From assembly GCA_963771705.1 (NCBI GenBank), contig CAVYUP010000004.1:62001-126000 (forward strand): a stretch of 64,000 nucleotides of DNA. Direction: 5' to 3'. This document shows, piece by piece, positions 26,881 to 35,804 of this stretch. A model generated the notes under the pieces. It was not told the DNA's origin and made no database searches. It was given only the letters and a program-made list of their open reading frames with translations. A program made the position numbers and the translations under genes. Numbering within the stretch: position 1 is the stretch's first letter; each line of letters opens with the position of its first letter. The DNA comes from DATFVA01 sp963771705. Lineage in GTDB: Bacteria > Bacteroidota > Ignavibacteria > Ignavibacteriales > Ignavibacteriaceae.

Positions 26881-29868
26881 TCAGCTCTCCGGCTTTAAGA
26901 TAATTCCTTTATTCTTACTCCCATTAATTTTAACAATTACAGGTTTAGTAAATTTTAAATGCCTTGTGTATTCCAATTCCTCATAAGGCTTCTGCTTTGC
27001 GAGCCAGTCCCAGTCGATGAACGCAGAGGCTGAGTCTTCGTTATTATTTATTGTAAAATAGCCTACCTTAAATGAAGTTATATTCTGAAAGAAATGCGAG
27101 CCCTGGGAGGGAGTTACATTCATATCTTTGAAGCCGGTCTCAACAATAGTAGCAGCTCCGGCGATCTGGTCCCAGGTTACCGGAATCCCCAGCCAGTGAT
27201 CAAGACTTCCCCATCTCCCCACACCGATCAGGAGGTACGGTGTTTTACTGTTAAGGAGCTTTGAATTTAACTGGCTGACCTCAAAAGCGACGTTTCTGCT
27301 CTTAGACCTGTCATATTTATTGATATCAACATAAACAATATCATAGATGTCAGTCATCGCTCCGTTTCCCAGCACCTGGCTGCTCTGACAGAGTATTTTA
27401 TCCCTTGTATCATGATCAACGTCAAGTTCTTCAAGCTCGTGACTGATAACCAGTGGACGCATCTGCAGAAGCGCAAATTCCTTCGGCTGACCTTCATCTA
27501 CTTTAAGGTTAACCGCAAATTCTATTTCAATGGGCACTCCCATTCCCCAGGTACCGATTTCGAGTATCAAATCGAGTATTTCAGCTAACGGAAAAGCTTT
27601 ATGTTTTAATATAGGGGCGAATGTCACTACTCTTTTCCCGACCCTGGAGATACCGTCATACACAGCATCATTCTCTGGTGAATAGGTGGAACCCACAAAG
27701 TAGAGTGTCTGGTCTTCCTCCGCAACGGAAAGGTCGAACTTCTTAACAAACTGATCGGGAGACCATTTCGCAGTAGGTGATGCTCCTCCGCTGTACAGCA
27801 GGGAATAGAAATCCTGCTGGGCATTCCTCAGGGTTTCCTTTGTAGAGAAGAACTGAAGCATATGACGGGGATACTTAGGACAGAACCTTACAACGTTTCC
27901 TCCGTCAACAACCGTCTTCCCTAGTCCCAGCGCTACCATAGCGATACCATCAGAAGACTTCTGGGGAGGAACGGGATAAAAGTTATACGATTTGGCTACG
28001 CCCGCAAAATCAGGGTAGAACCTGCCGTCTCTCCGTGCGCCTACAAGCCGCTGAATAATTATCGCCATCTTCTCTTCCTCAAGGCGGTAATCGGTGGCCT
28101 TCATATAGTCTTTTGCTTTTTTGTAAAAAGTGGACGCGTAAACACACTTAATACAATTAAGCAGCTCAGCCAGACGGATGTTAGGATCGGGGTGATTATT
28201 CGGGACCATATAGGTTTCGTAAACACCCGCGAAGGGCTGGAATTGCGAATCCTCAAGGAGACTTGATGATCTGATCGCAAGGGGTTCCTTTACAACATCC
28301 AGAAATTCCATCAGTTTATCCTGGAGTTCCTGGGGGAAATTTTCCGCTTCTATGAACCTTTTGGTAATCTCCTCATCGTCGGTAGAATTTAAGGCGAAAA
28401 CATCAAGCTGATTTTCAATAAGGAATTCATCAAAATAATCAGTTGCAATAACCACAGCTGAAGGAACATTAAGTTCAACCCCTTCAAACCTGTCTTTTAT
28501 CTTGTTGTGGTTAATGAGGATGTTGATGAAACCCAGACCTCTGGCTTTACCGCCGAGTGAGCCCGTACCTATTCTGGCAAAGCTATTCTTTATATCAAAT
28601 GACTCTTTATTGAATTCAGTAATAATTCCTTTGAGCCGGTATTCCTGGTAATCCCGAAGAGATTTCAAAAGGTGATGACGCAAATCATCAACGGATCTGA
28701 AATCGGAAACCTTACGGGGACGCAGTTTATGGGCCAGCCAGAATTCAGTCCTTGCTTTCAGCCATTTAGAGAAATGGTTTCTTTCGGCATGGAACATCAG
28801 ACTTTCATCGGGAATTTTCCTTATATATTCTTCGAGCGCTTTCATATTAGTTGCCCTGCCGACTTCAGAACCATCGGGAAGCTGGAAAATAAAATCGCCG
28901 AACCCGAAATTATTCATCATAAAGTCGCGCAATTCATGCAGAAGCCGGGGCGAACCTTTCTGGATAAAATTCGCGCCGGCCGAGTAGGCTTTTACCGCAA
29001 AGTCGGAGTTACTCGACTGAAGCAGAATTGGGATATCCTTCTGACGGCTTTTTACCTCGCGTGTAAATTTAATTCCCGCCTCAGAATCGCGCATACCATG
29101 GTGTTTGAAATTACTATCAGTAATAATCCCGAGGATCGATTCCTCATACTTTTCAAAATATTCCCAGGCCTCCTCATAAGTAGTGCTGAGAAGGATCTTC
29201 GGTCGTGCCCGCATTCTCAAAAACTTATGAGTGAGATTAACTCCTTCGGTGATAAGCCGCTGCGACTGATTAAAGATTTCGGTATAAATCAACGGGAGAT
29301 AAGAGGAATAAAACTTAACATTGTCTTCAACAAGGATAATCACCTGCACTCCTACCGCAGCCACATCGCTTTCAACGTTCATCCTGTCTTCGGCGTACTT
29401 AATAATACCGAGCAGCAGCCTGTAATCGCCCTGCCATATAAAAATTCTGTCGAAGACCGAGATATCATACCTGGAGATCAGTTCCTTTCTCTCTTTATTA
29501 TCATAAGCGAGAAGGATCATAGGAGCCTTTACTCCCTCCGACTTAACCTTCTCAGCGAAGGTAACTACGTTCATATCTTCAATATGAAGAGTAGTTATGA
29601 TGAGATCAAACTGATTATCCGATTTGATTAGTTCGAGAGCTTCCTCTCCGGTAGTGACGTGGGTTATTTCGGGTGCCTGACTGAGGTTCAGGTTCTGATA
29701 TTCCTGGCGGATAAGTTCATATAACCGTCCGTCCTCCTCAAACAGGTAGAAATCGTAGAAACTTGAAACCAGTAAAATTTCACGTATTTTGTACCGCATC
29801 AGCTTCTGGAACCGTTTGATGCGGTTTGAAAAGATGTCCTCTAAATGAAAAGCCTGTATTTTGCTCAT
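26881..29868 (-). CDS. Receiver-domain/PEP-synthase ATP-binding-domain fusion (copy 2)
   Basis: A 995-residue paralogue of the protein at 21953-24958, alike from end to end. The first receiver again has Thr where phospho-Asp is expected (DLIITTLHIEDM). The second keeps Glu181/Asp182 (LVEDNVKFYSS), Asp251 (IITDSNF) and Lys304 (FIQKGSP). The ATP-binding domain shows GTGSLGGKARGLGF, PLAIRSSSLLEDS, FAGVYETYM, GLGKTVVDGG and LLQMRPL. The C-terminal GVGRWGSLDHWLG and SQGSHFFQNITSF blocks are shared; the phosphohistidine and PEP-barrel domains are missing. It sits between two class I GDH genes, 59 bases after one and 100 before the other. Confidence 0.8.
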   Translation of the reverse strand: MSKIQAFHLEDIFSNRIKRFQKLMRYKIREILLVSSFYDFYLFEEDGRLYELIRQEYQNLNLSQAPEITHVTTGEEALELIKSDNQFDLIITTLHIEDMNVVTFAEKVKSEGVKAPMILLAYDNKERKELISRYDISVFDRIFIWQGDYRLLLGIIKYAEDRMNVESDVAAVGVQVIILVEDNVKFYSSYLPLIYTEIFNQSQRLITEGVNLTHKFLRMRARPKILLSTTYEEAWEYFEKYEESILGIITDSNFKHHGMRDSEAGIKFTREVKSRQKDIPILLQSSNSDFAVKAYSAGANFIQKGSPRLLHELRDFMMNNFGFGDFIFQLPDGSEVGRATNMKALEEYIRKIPDESLMFHAERNHFSKWLKARTEFWLAHKLRPRKVSDFRSVDDLRHHLLKSLRDYQEYRLKGIITEFNKESFDIKNSFARIGTGSLGGKARGLGFINILINHNKIKDRFEGVELNVPSAVVIATDYFDEFLIENQLDVFALNSTDDEEITKRFIEAENFPQELQDKLMEFLDVVKEPLAIRSSSLLEDSQFQPFAGVYETYMVPNNHPDPNIRLAELLNCIKCVYASTFYKKAKDYMKATDYRLEEEKMAIIIQRLVGARRDGRFYPDFAGVAKSYNFYPVPPQKSSDGIAMVALGLGKTVVDGGNVVRFCPKYPRHMLQFFSTKETLRNAQQDFYSLLYSGGASPTAKWSPDQFVKKFDLSVAEEDQTLYFVGSTYSPENDAVYDGISRVGKRVVTFAPILKHKAFPLAEILDLILEIGTWGMGVPIEIEFAVNLKVDEGQPKEFALLQMRPLVISHELEELDVDHDTRDKILCQSSQVLGNGAMTDIYDIVYVDINKYDRSKSRNVAFEVSQLNSKLLNSKTPYLLIGVGRWGSLDHWLGIPVTWDQIAGAATIVETGFKDMNVTPSQGSHFFQNITSFKVGYFTINNNEDSASAFIDWDWLAKQKPYEELEYTRHLKFTKPVIVKINGSKNKGIILKPES

Positions 29869-29926
29869 TGAATTATTCTGGGGCTGTATATAGTACAGCC
29901 CCGGTTAAAAGATAAAACGCTTATAA

Positions 29927-31267
29927 TTATACCAAACCCTGGTCAAGCATAGCGTCGGCTACTTTAAGGAAGCCCGCGATGTTTGCCCCGCTAACATAAT
30001 TTCCTTTCGTTCCGAACCTTTCGGCAGTCTGTACACAAGTATCGTGAATATTCTTCATAATCATCTGTAAGCGTGAGTCGACTTCCTCCTTAGGCCAGGG
30101 GAGACGCATACTGTTCTGCGACATCTCGAGTCCGGAAGTTGCTACACCGCCCGCATTCGAAGCCTTGCCGGGAGAGAACAATATCTTCGCGTCCCTGAAT
30201 ACTTTATACGCCTCAATTGTTGTAGGCATATTAGCACCTTCGCAAACGCAGACACATCCGTTCTTCAGCAATTCTTTTGCATCTTCTTCAAAGATTTCAT
30301 TCTGAGTTGCGCATGGCATTGCCACATCCACCTTAACGCCCCAGGGTCTCTTACCTTCGTGGAATTCAACTTTGAATTTATCCGCGTAATCCTTAACCCG
30401 GTCATTCGCGCTGGCGCGCATCTGCAGCATATATTCGATCTTATCGCCTTTAATGCCGTCCTTATCATAAACGAATCCGTCAGGACCGGAAAGAGTAACA
30501 ACCTTGCCTCCGAGCTGGTCTATCTTCTGAACCGCTCCCCAGGCAACATTTCCAAAGCCGGATACGCCGAAAACTTTTCCTTCTATATCCATTCCTATAG
30601 TCTTCAGCATTTCGTGCGCAAAATATACGGCGCCGTAGCCGGTAGCTTCAGGACGGATAAGAGAACCGCCCCAGTTCAATCCTTTACCTGTGAGAACGCC
30701 CGTGAACTCGTTTTTAAGCCTTTTATACTGGCCGAACAAGAATCCGATCTCTCTTGCTCCAACGCCGATATCGCCTGCCGGTACATCCGTATTCGGTCCG
30801 ATATGACGATACAATTCTGTCATAAAGCTCTGGGAGAATCTCATTACTTCATTATCGCTTTTGCCTTTAGGGTCGAAGTCAGATCCGCCCTTGCCGCCGC
30901 CCATAGGAAGGGTGGTAAGGCTGTTTTTGAATACCTGTTCGAAGGCCAGAAATTTAAGAATACCCATATTTACAGAAGGGTGGAAGCGCAGGCCGCCTTT
31001 ATAAGGACCGATCGCGCTGTTCATTTCAATTCTGAAACCGCGGTTTATATGAATATCGCCCTGGTCATCCATCCAGGGTACACGGAACATAATAACTCTT
31101 TCCGGTTCTGTCATTCTTTCAAGGATCCTGGCGGAGCGGTACTCGGGGTGTCTTTCCAGTACCAGGTCCAGAGAATCAAATACTTCTTCTACAGCCTGAT
31201 GAAATTCAGGCTCACTCGGGTTAAGTGCTCTTACTTTAGACAGCACATTTTGAGCATATTCAGTCAT
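29927..31267 (-). CDS. Glutamate dehydrogenase, NAD-type (C. symbiosum-like, hexameric class I)
   Basis: First gene of the operon, 446 residues, with AAAGGAAAG before the ATG. It is a sister of the enzyme at 25420-26781 (same KGGLRFHPSVN and LPMGGGKGGSDFDP blocks). Its cofactor region, however, reads VSGFGNVAWGAVQK and TLSGPDGFVYDKDGI, nearly identical to the NAD-specific GDH of Clostridium symbiosum, and RPWGVKVDVAMPCATQNEI also follows that enzyme. I infer an NAD-linked, catabolic enzyme that deaminates glutamate. Having NAD- and NADP-type class I enzymes in one operon is notable. Confidence 0.93.
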   Translation of the reverse strand: MTEYAQNVLSKVRALNPSEPEFHQAVEEVFDSLDLVLERHPEYRSARILERMTEPERVIMFRVPWMDDQGDIHINRGFRIEMNSAIGPYKGGLRFHPSVNMGILKFLAFEQVFKNSLTTLPMGGGKGGSDFDPKGKSDNEVMRFSQSFMTELYRHIGPNTDVPAGDIGVGAREIGFLFGQYKRLKNEFTGVLTGKGLNWGGSLIRPEATGYGAVYFAHEMLKTIGMDIEGKVFGVSGFGNVAWGAVQKIDQLGGKVVTLSGPDGFVYDKDGIKGDKIEYMLQMRASANDRVKDYADKFKVEFHEGKRPWGVKVDVAMPCATQNEIFEEDAKELLKNGCVCVCEGANMPTTIEAYKVFRDAKILFSPGKASNAGGVATSGLEMSQNSMRLPWPKEEVDSRLQMIMKNIHDTCVQTAERFGTKGNYVSGANIAGFLKVADAMLDQGLV

Positions 31268-31497
31268 GACTTTCCTTTAGATTAAAATTTAAGATTTGCT
31301 CCCATATGGAGATAAGTTTTACAACCATTTTTCTAAAAAAGTGTGCATAATTATAAAAATTAACACAAGAAAAATTAGCAATTCTTTTGATCAAATACCC
31401 AGTAATTATTCGTAAATCTTATTTTCTTGCTTGGTTCCCCTTATGTTAATAAGTTTAAGAAGTGTCTTTTTTAGAGTATAAAAATTAAGGTATTACT
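31268..31497. promoter_or_regulatory. Divergent promoter region of the GDH operon and the M24 gene
   Basis: A 230-base AT-rich spacer separates two divergent starts, so it should contain both promoters. TTAAGA-16-TATAAA (31455-31482) faces the M24 gene but would leave a very short leader. I cannot fix a promoter for the operon. Confidence 0.45.
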
Positions 31498-32691
31498 ATG
31501 AACAAAGAAATATTAAAAGAAAAAATCGGACAGGCAGTTAATATTTTAAAGGAAAAAAAGATTGATATGTGGATGATCTTTGTGAGAGAAAGTTCAACGA
31601 TCCATGATCCAAGCCTTGATATGGTTGTAGGAGGAAACTGGACCTGGCAGTCAGCTTTTATCATCAACCGCGACGGAGAAACCGCCGCCATTGTAGGCTC
31701 GCTTGAAGAGGACAACATCAAACGCACAGGAACTTTCCAGAACATAATCACCTACGTTAAATCGGTCAGGGAGCCTCTTAACGAATACCTTAAGAAGAAA
31801 AACCCGGCGCAAATAGCGATTAACTATTCAAAGAATTCTGTACTGGCAGACGGCATCACCCATGGGATGTACAACATTCTGCGGGAACATCTTGAAGGAA
31901 GCGGTTTTGAGAATAAGCTGGTGAGTTCTGAGGAAATAATTTCAGCACTTAGAGGAAGGAAATCGTCAACCGAGCTTTCGATAATGAAAGAGGCAATAAA
32001 AGAGACCATCAAAATTTTCGAAGAAACAGGGAAGTTTATTAAGCCGGGTGTTACAGAGATCGAGATAGCCCACTTTATGAAGAGCAAAGTTAAAGAAAGA
32101 GGGTACGGACTGGCATGGGAGGATGATCATTGTCCCGCCGTGTTTACCGGACCGGAAGCAGGCGGCGCTCACTCTGGTCCCACCGATGCGAAAGTACAGA
32201 AAGGACACATAGTCAATATAGATTTCGGCATCGAGTATAAGGGTTACTGCTCGGATCTGCAGAGGATGTGGTACGTACTTAAAGATGATGAAGACAAGGC
32301 TCCTGCCGAAGTACAAAAAGGTTTTGAAATTATCAGGGACGCGATACAGAAAGTTGCTGACCAGTTGAAGCCGGGAGTTAAAGGCTGCGATATGGATGAT
32401 ATTGCGCGAAATTATATAACCGGCAAAGGCTACGAGGAGTATCCGCATGGTCTGGGGCACCAGGTAGGCCGCAATGTGCATGACGGCGGAGCGGGATTAT
32501 TCCCAAGATGGGAGCGTTACGGAGACACCCCATTTATGGAAGTTGAAGAAGGGCAGATCTTTACCATTGAGCCGAGACTTCCGGTAAAAGATTACGGTAC
32601 ATCAACACTTGAGGAGATGGTAGTCGTTACAAAGAATGGATGTGAGTTTATCTCACCCGCTCAAAAAGAATTAGTACTTATAAAAGGCTGA
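31498..32691 (+). CDS. M24 family aminopeptidase (Xaa-Pro type)
   Basis: A 397-residue, probably cytosolic metallopeptidase of pita-bread fold. The five metal ligands are Asp242 (NIDFGIEYKG), Asp253 (CSDLQRMW), His321 (HGLGHQVGRNVH), Glu358 (FTIEPRL) and Glu372 (TLEEMVVVT). The N-terminal creatinase-like domain (residues 1-155) is present as in Xaa-Pro dipeptidases/aminopeptidases. AAGG precedes the ATG. It faces away from the GDH operon across 230 bases; prolyl-peptide breakdown would feed amino acids to those enzymes, but coregulation is not shown. Confidence 0.88.
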   Translation: MNKEILKEKIGQAVNILKEKKIDMWMIFVRESSTIHDPSLDMVVGGNWTWQSAFIINRDGETAAIVGSLEEDNIKRTGTFQNIITYVKSVREPLNEYLKKKNPAQIAINYSKNSVLADGITHGMYNILREHLEGSGFENKLVSSEEIISALRGRKSSTELSIMKEAIKETIKIFEETGKFIKPGVTEIEIAHFMKSKVKERGYGLAWEDDHCPAVFTGPEAGGAHSGPTDAKVQKGHIVNIDFGIEYKGYCSDLQRMWYVLKDDEDKAPAEVQKGFEIIRDAIQKVADQLKPGVKGCDMDDIARNYITGKGYEEYPHGLGHQVGRNVHDGGAGLFPRWERYGDTPFMEVEEGQIFTIEPRLPVKDYGTSTLEEMVVVTKNGCEFISPAQKELVLIKG

Positions 32692-32754
32692 TTTATCCAA
32701 CCAGGGAACCTGCCGGAGGTTCTCCATACCCCCGATAATTCGTTAATCAGCAAA

Positions 32755-32783
32755 GGTGATGTCTGAGGGCATCACCATTTTTT
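32755..32783 (+). terminator. Rho-independent terminator after the M24 gene
   Basis: GGTGATG, an eight-base loop, CATCACC, then ATTTTTT. Confidence 0.85.
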
Positions 32784-32937
32784 ATTGGATTCGATTTACG
32801 TCACTTTATATAAGAATTTTCTGGAACTTATCCCAATTATTCATAACTTCCGCTCAAAGCTTTGATAAAAATAATTAATAACGATACTCTCTTCCGGGGA
32901 GTATTGTGTGCATTTATAAATAGAAGGAGAATTCAGT

Positions 32938-34014
32938 ATGAAAAAATTTGGTTCTTTACTGCTTTGTTTTGTTTTGTTTGCAGGGGTGAAGCTGTCGGCT
33001 CAGATAACCCTTACCCAAAGCGATCTTAACGCATTTGTTAATTTAGGCAATAACCTCACAACAGCCATGGATACAACAACCGCATCGATCGATATAGGTA
33101 CAACAGGCGCTACCACGTGGGATTTCAGCGGGATCTCACTGGATCAGCAATTTGATGTAACAAGTGTAGAGCCTTCCGGAACCCCGTATGCAGGAAGCTT
33201 TCCCGGAGCAACGGTATGTCTGCACGGTACTACATCTGTAATGGGTTATTCAGCCGAAACCTGGTCATATGCAGGTGTTAACGGCGCGCTGCTTAATTAC
33301 GGAGCGGGAGCTCAGACTGAGATCAGCGGGTTCCAGGCTACAATAGTAATGCATAACAATCCAGCCGAAAAAACCGTTATTGTGCCCTTAACCATGGGTA
33401 CAAACTGGATGCAGGACTATGTAGAAACTGATTCCGTAAGTGCCTTAGGATTTACAACAGTCACCACGCACAACACACACGTAGAGAATACGGTAGATGC
33501 TTACGGAACTATGACTCTGCCGGGAGGAGCAACTGTGGAGGCTCTCCGTGTTATGTCTGACGTCACTCAAACTTCCGGCACGGATTACTCGCGATATATT
33601 TCCTACCTTTTTATAACAAGAACGGGTGTACAGCTTTCAGTTGAAGCAGCAGATACGACATCAGCAAATACAGGAGTAATACCCATCAATGGTCTTACAT
33701 TAATAAACGCGAATATAACAGGCATCAGGCAGGCCGATAATAATATTCCGGAGAATTTCCTGCTGAAGCAGAACTATCCTAATCCATTTAATCCCTCGAC
33801 ACAGATTAATTACTCGATTCCTTCCGCACAGAAGGTAACTTTGAAGGTATACGATGAACTCGGTAAAGAGGTGACCACACTTGTTAACGGAGAACAAGCC
33901 GCAGGTAATTATACAGTAGATTTTAATGCCTCTGACCTGGCCAGCGGCGTGTATTTCTACCGCCTCCAGGCAGGCAGCTTTATTCAAATGAAGAAAATGA
34001 TCCTGATGAAGTAG
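32938..34014 (+). CDS. Secreted protein with T9SS type A sorting domain
   Basis: A 358-residue protein with signal peptide (MKKFGSLLLCFVLFAGVKLSAQ), a Thr/Ser-rich beta-sandwich body of unknown family (residues 25-265) and a C-terminal sorting domain that begins LKQNYPNPFNPSTQINYSIP and continues through LKVYDELGKEVTTLVNGEQ and SGVYFYRLQAG to KKMILMK. This means export through type IX secretion and surface attachment or release. GAAGGAG precedes the ATG. The body has no catalytic motif I recognise. Confidence 0.85.
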   Translation: MKKFGSLLLCFVLFAGVKLSAQITLTQSDLNAFVNLGNNLTTAMDTTTASIDIGTTGATTWDFSGISLDQQFDVTSVEPSGTPYAGSFPGATVCLHGTTSVMGYSAETWSYAGVNGALLNYGAGAQTEISGFQATIVMHNNPAEKTVIVPLTMGTNWMQDYVETDSVSALGFTTVTTHNTHVENTVDAYGTMTLPGGATVEALRVMSDVTQTSGTDYSRYISYLFITRTGVQLSVEAADTTSANTGVIPINGLTLINANITGIRQADNNIPENFLLKQNYPNPFNPSTQINYSIPSAQKVTLKVYDELGKEVTTLVNGEQAAGNYTVDFNASDLASGVYFYRLQAGSFIQMKKMILMK

Positions 34015-34048
34015 GTCCTGCCCCTCCTTAGATATATTAGTACTTATT

Positions 34049-34070
34049 AACCCCGCTCTCAGGCGGGGTT
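34049..34070 (+). terminator. Hairpin terminator after the T9SS protein
   Basis: AACCCCGC / GCGGGGTT with a six-base loop, eight GC-rich pairs followed by the weakly T-rich ACGTTTATTT. Confidence 0.65.
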
Positions 34071-34190
34071 ACGTTTATTTATCTCGATGCCATCTCTTTC
34101 CTTCTATGCTGAACCGAAGGCAAATTCAGCCCGGTGGGATCATTTCGAATTTATTTCGGAATCTATCATCTTCTGCATTTTACATAAATA

Positions 34191-34793
34191 CTAAAACTCA
34201 CAGCCTCTTATATAAGCCGAATGCAGGAGCTCGTTGTATTGTTCCATGTCGATCTCAACGGCACCGAACATTTTGAGGTGAGGAGTCATAAACTGAACGT
34301 CAAGCAGGGCGAAGTTCTTTTCTCTTAAATGATGCAAAAGACTTATAAGTGCCGCTTTTGATGCCTGGGGTTTCCGGGAGAACATTGATTCCCCGAAAAA
34401 AGCGCCTCTGAAAGTTACCCCGTAAAGTCCCCCCACAAGCTTACCTTTTTCCCATGTTTCAACAGTGTGTATATATCCCAGATTTTTAAGCCTGAGATAT
34501 GCTTTGATTAGCTTTTCAGAAATCCAGGTAGACTCACGGTCGGCGCAGCCTCTTACTACGCTGAGGAAATCGGTATCGTATCTTGTTTCAAAGTCACTTT
34601 TCTCAAGGAATTTTCTTAAAGAGCGCGGGAAGTTAAAATTATCAACAGGTATCACAGTACGCACCTCGGGCATGTACCAGTTAATCTTATCAGTCTCCTC
34701 ATCCGCCATAGGAAATGCCCCGGTAGCATAAAGCCGGATCATATTCCCCGGACGGAGAAGATCATCCTGATTATATAATCTTTCTTCACTCAT
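34191..34793 (-). CDS. aat: Leucyl/phenylalanyl-tRNA--protein transferase
   Basis: Adds Leu or Phe to the N-termini of proteins beginning with Arg or Lys, marking them for ClpS/ClpAP degradation (N-degron pathway). The 200-residue enzyme shows YATGAFPMADEE, INWYMPEVRTVIP, CADRESTWISEKL, HTVETWEKGKLVGGLYGV, and GAFFGESMFSRKPQASKAAL, all Aat signatures of the GNAT-like transferase fold. It starts about 20 bases after the DUF2721 stop and is probably cotranscribed. Confidence 0.93.
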   Translation of the reverse strand: MSEERLYNQDDLLRPGNMIRLYATGAFPMADEETDKINWYMPEVRTVIPVDNFNFPRSLRKFLEKSDFETRYDTDFLSVVRGCADRESTWISEKLIKAYLRLKNLGYIHTVETWEKGKLVGGLYGVTFRGAFFGESMFSRKPQASKAALISLLHHLREKNFALLDVQFMTPHLKMFGAVEIDMEQYNELLHSAYIRGCEF

Positions 34794-34812
34794 TCAGCAT
34801 ATAATTTATCAG

Positions 34813-35286
34813 TTAGTCAATCTTGATTTCAAGCTGAATAATACTGTAGCCTTCTCTTGTTTCGTATGCCGCATAAAGCACCCCGGCCAGTACGCTCAAC
34901 ATCCCGAAAAGAAAAATTATTATGATAAACACATTTATATTAACCTCTGCGAAATATTGTATGGCTATAAACAGTGAGGTTAAAACAAACAGTGCAACGG
35001 CAATGGTGTATGAAAGCACCGCGTTCCGCACAAGCTTCACTCTGAACGTCAGTTTTTCAATCTGCAGGGAGATACTTTCAAGTCTCACATTTTCTTCATA
35101 ACTGAATTCCCGGTCACCGGCTTTTGCAAGTACCCTGCGCCTTTCTTCGTTCAACAGTCTTACCCTGTTAACTACAAGTGAATATTTGTTGTTCATTCCG
35201 AGCAGGAGAAGACCGCAGGCTGAGATCATTATTCCCGGGGCCAGCATCAGCTGGATTACCTGGATAATGGAATTTAAGTCGGACAT
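34813..35286 (-). CDS. DUF2721 membrane protein
   Basis: A 157-residue integral membrane protein. One N-terminal helix (QLMLAPGIMISACGLLLLGM) is followed by a charged coil (RVRLLNEERRRVLA, ISLQIEKLTFRVKLVRNAVL) and two C-terminal helices. The RxRxLNxERRR pattern and layout match DUF2721, whose function is unknown. It precedes aat on the same strand. Confidence 0.78.
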   Translation of the reverse strand: MSDLNSIIQVIQLMLAPGIMISACGLLLLGMNNKYSLVVNRVRLLNEERRRVLAKAGDREFSYEENVRLESISLQIEKLTFRVKLVRNAVLSYTIAVALFVLTSLFIAIQYFAEVNINVFIIIIFLFGMLSVLAGVLYAAYETREGYSIIQLEIKID

Positions 35287-35399
35287 ACAGTACCATTAAA
35301 AAATATCAAAAGAATGCTGATAAAATAAAATGAAAAAGCTGACAATTCAAAAGAACGTCAGCTTAAATCAACAGGATTATGGTTAGGGGTTATTGCGGA

Positions 35400-35720
35400 C
35401 TATGTTTTTGCACCAGGCAAATGATAATTATCTGATTTCATAAAAATTGAACCGAAATAACTTTTTATTGTTTCAGTGTCAATAATAGAAACCCGTAAAC
35501 GGGTATTCGCATCTATTGAACTAAGCATAGTCATCATGTCATTATTACCGTTTACGGGTTCTTTTAATTTCAAAGATACAAACAAAGGGTGCTCTGTTCT
35601 TATCAATTCCGCCGCTGCAATCGCGGTATAATCTCTATGCACCTTCGGCTTAGCGAGTTTCCCGAAAATCTCTCCCACCGAAAGGAAAGAGGGGGAATTC
35701 CTGATCATCATAAATTTCAT
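35400..35720 (-). CDS. Hypothetical protein, uncertain
   Basis: A 106-residue open frame (starts MKFMMIRNSPSFLSVGEIFG) lies alone between DUF2721 and the MlaF-like gene. There is no signal peptide or known motif, and its ribosome-binding site is poor (GGA about nine bases before the ATG). Part of it is made by a 13-base inverted repeat, which weakens the case. It may be a real small protein, a gene remnant or chance. Confidence 0.35.
   Translation of the reverse strand: MKFMMIRNSPSFLSVGEIFGKLAKPKVHRDYTAIAAAELIRTEHPLFVSLKLKEPVNGNNDMMTMLSSIDANTRLRVSIIDTETIKSYFGSIFMKSDNYHLPGAKT
35490..35560. repeat. 13-base inverted repeat
   Basis: AACCCGTAAACGG (35490-35502) and CCGTTTACGGGTT (35548-35560) are perfect reverse complements 45 bases apart. 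Each arm holds the near-palindrome CCCGTAAACGG(G). Confidence 0.6.
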
Positions 35721-35804
35721 ATTAAAAGTCCGAATGATTACAGGGAGAAATGTAAATAAAAGGAAGGATGGATTTTGTGATTTAAATTATGAAACGAAGC
35801 ACGT

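Noticed and set aside
28672..29631. 319-residue plus-strand open frame opposite REC/PPDK-N copy 2
   Set aside because: Antisense shadow of a clear gene; no RBS, no family motifs, composition odd.
18982..31267. GDH cluster explained as recent tandem duplication
   Set aside because: Four different subtypes and only the two class I copies are close; the cluster was assembled, not just duplicated.
30359..31285. 308-residue plus-strand open frame opposite the NAD-type GDH
   Set aside because: Antisense shadow; the GDH frame is unambiguous and this frame carries no domain features.
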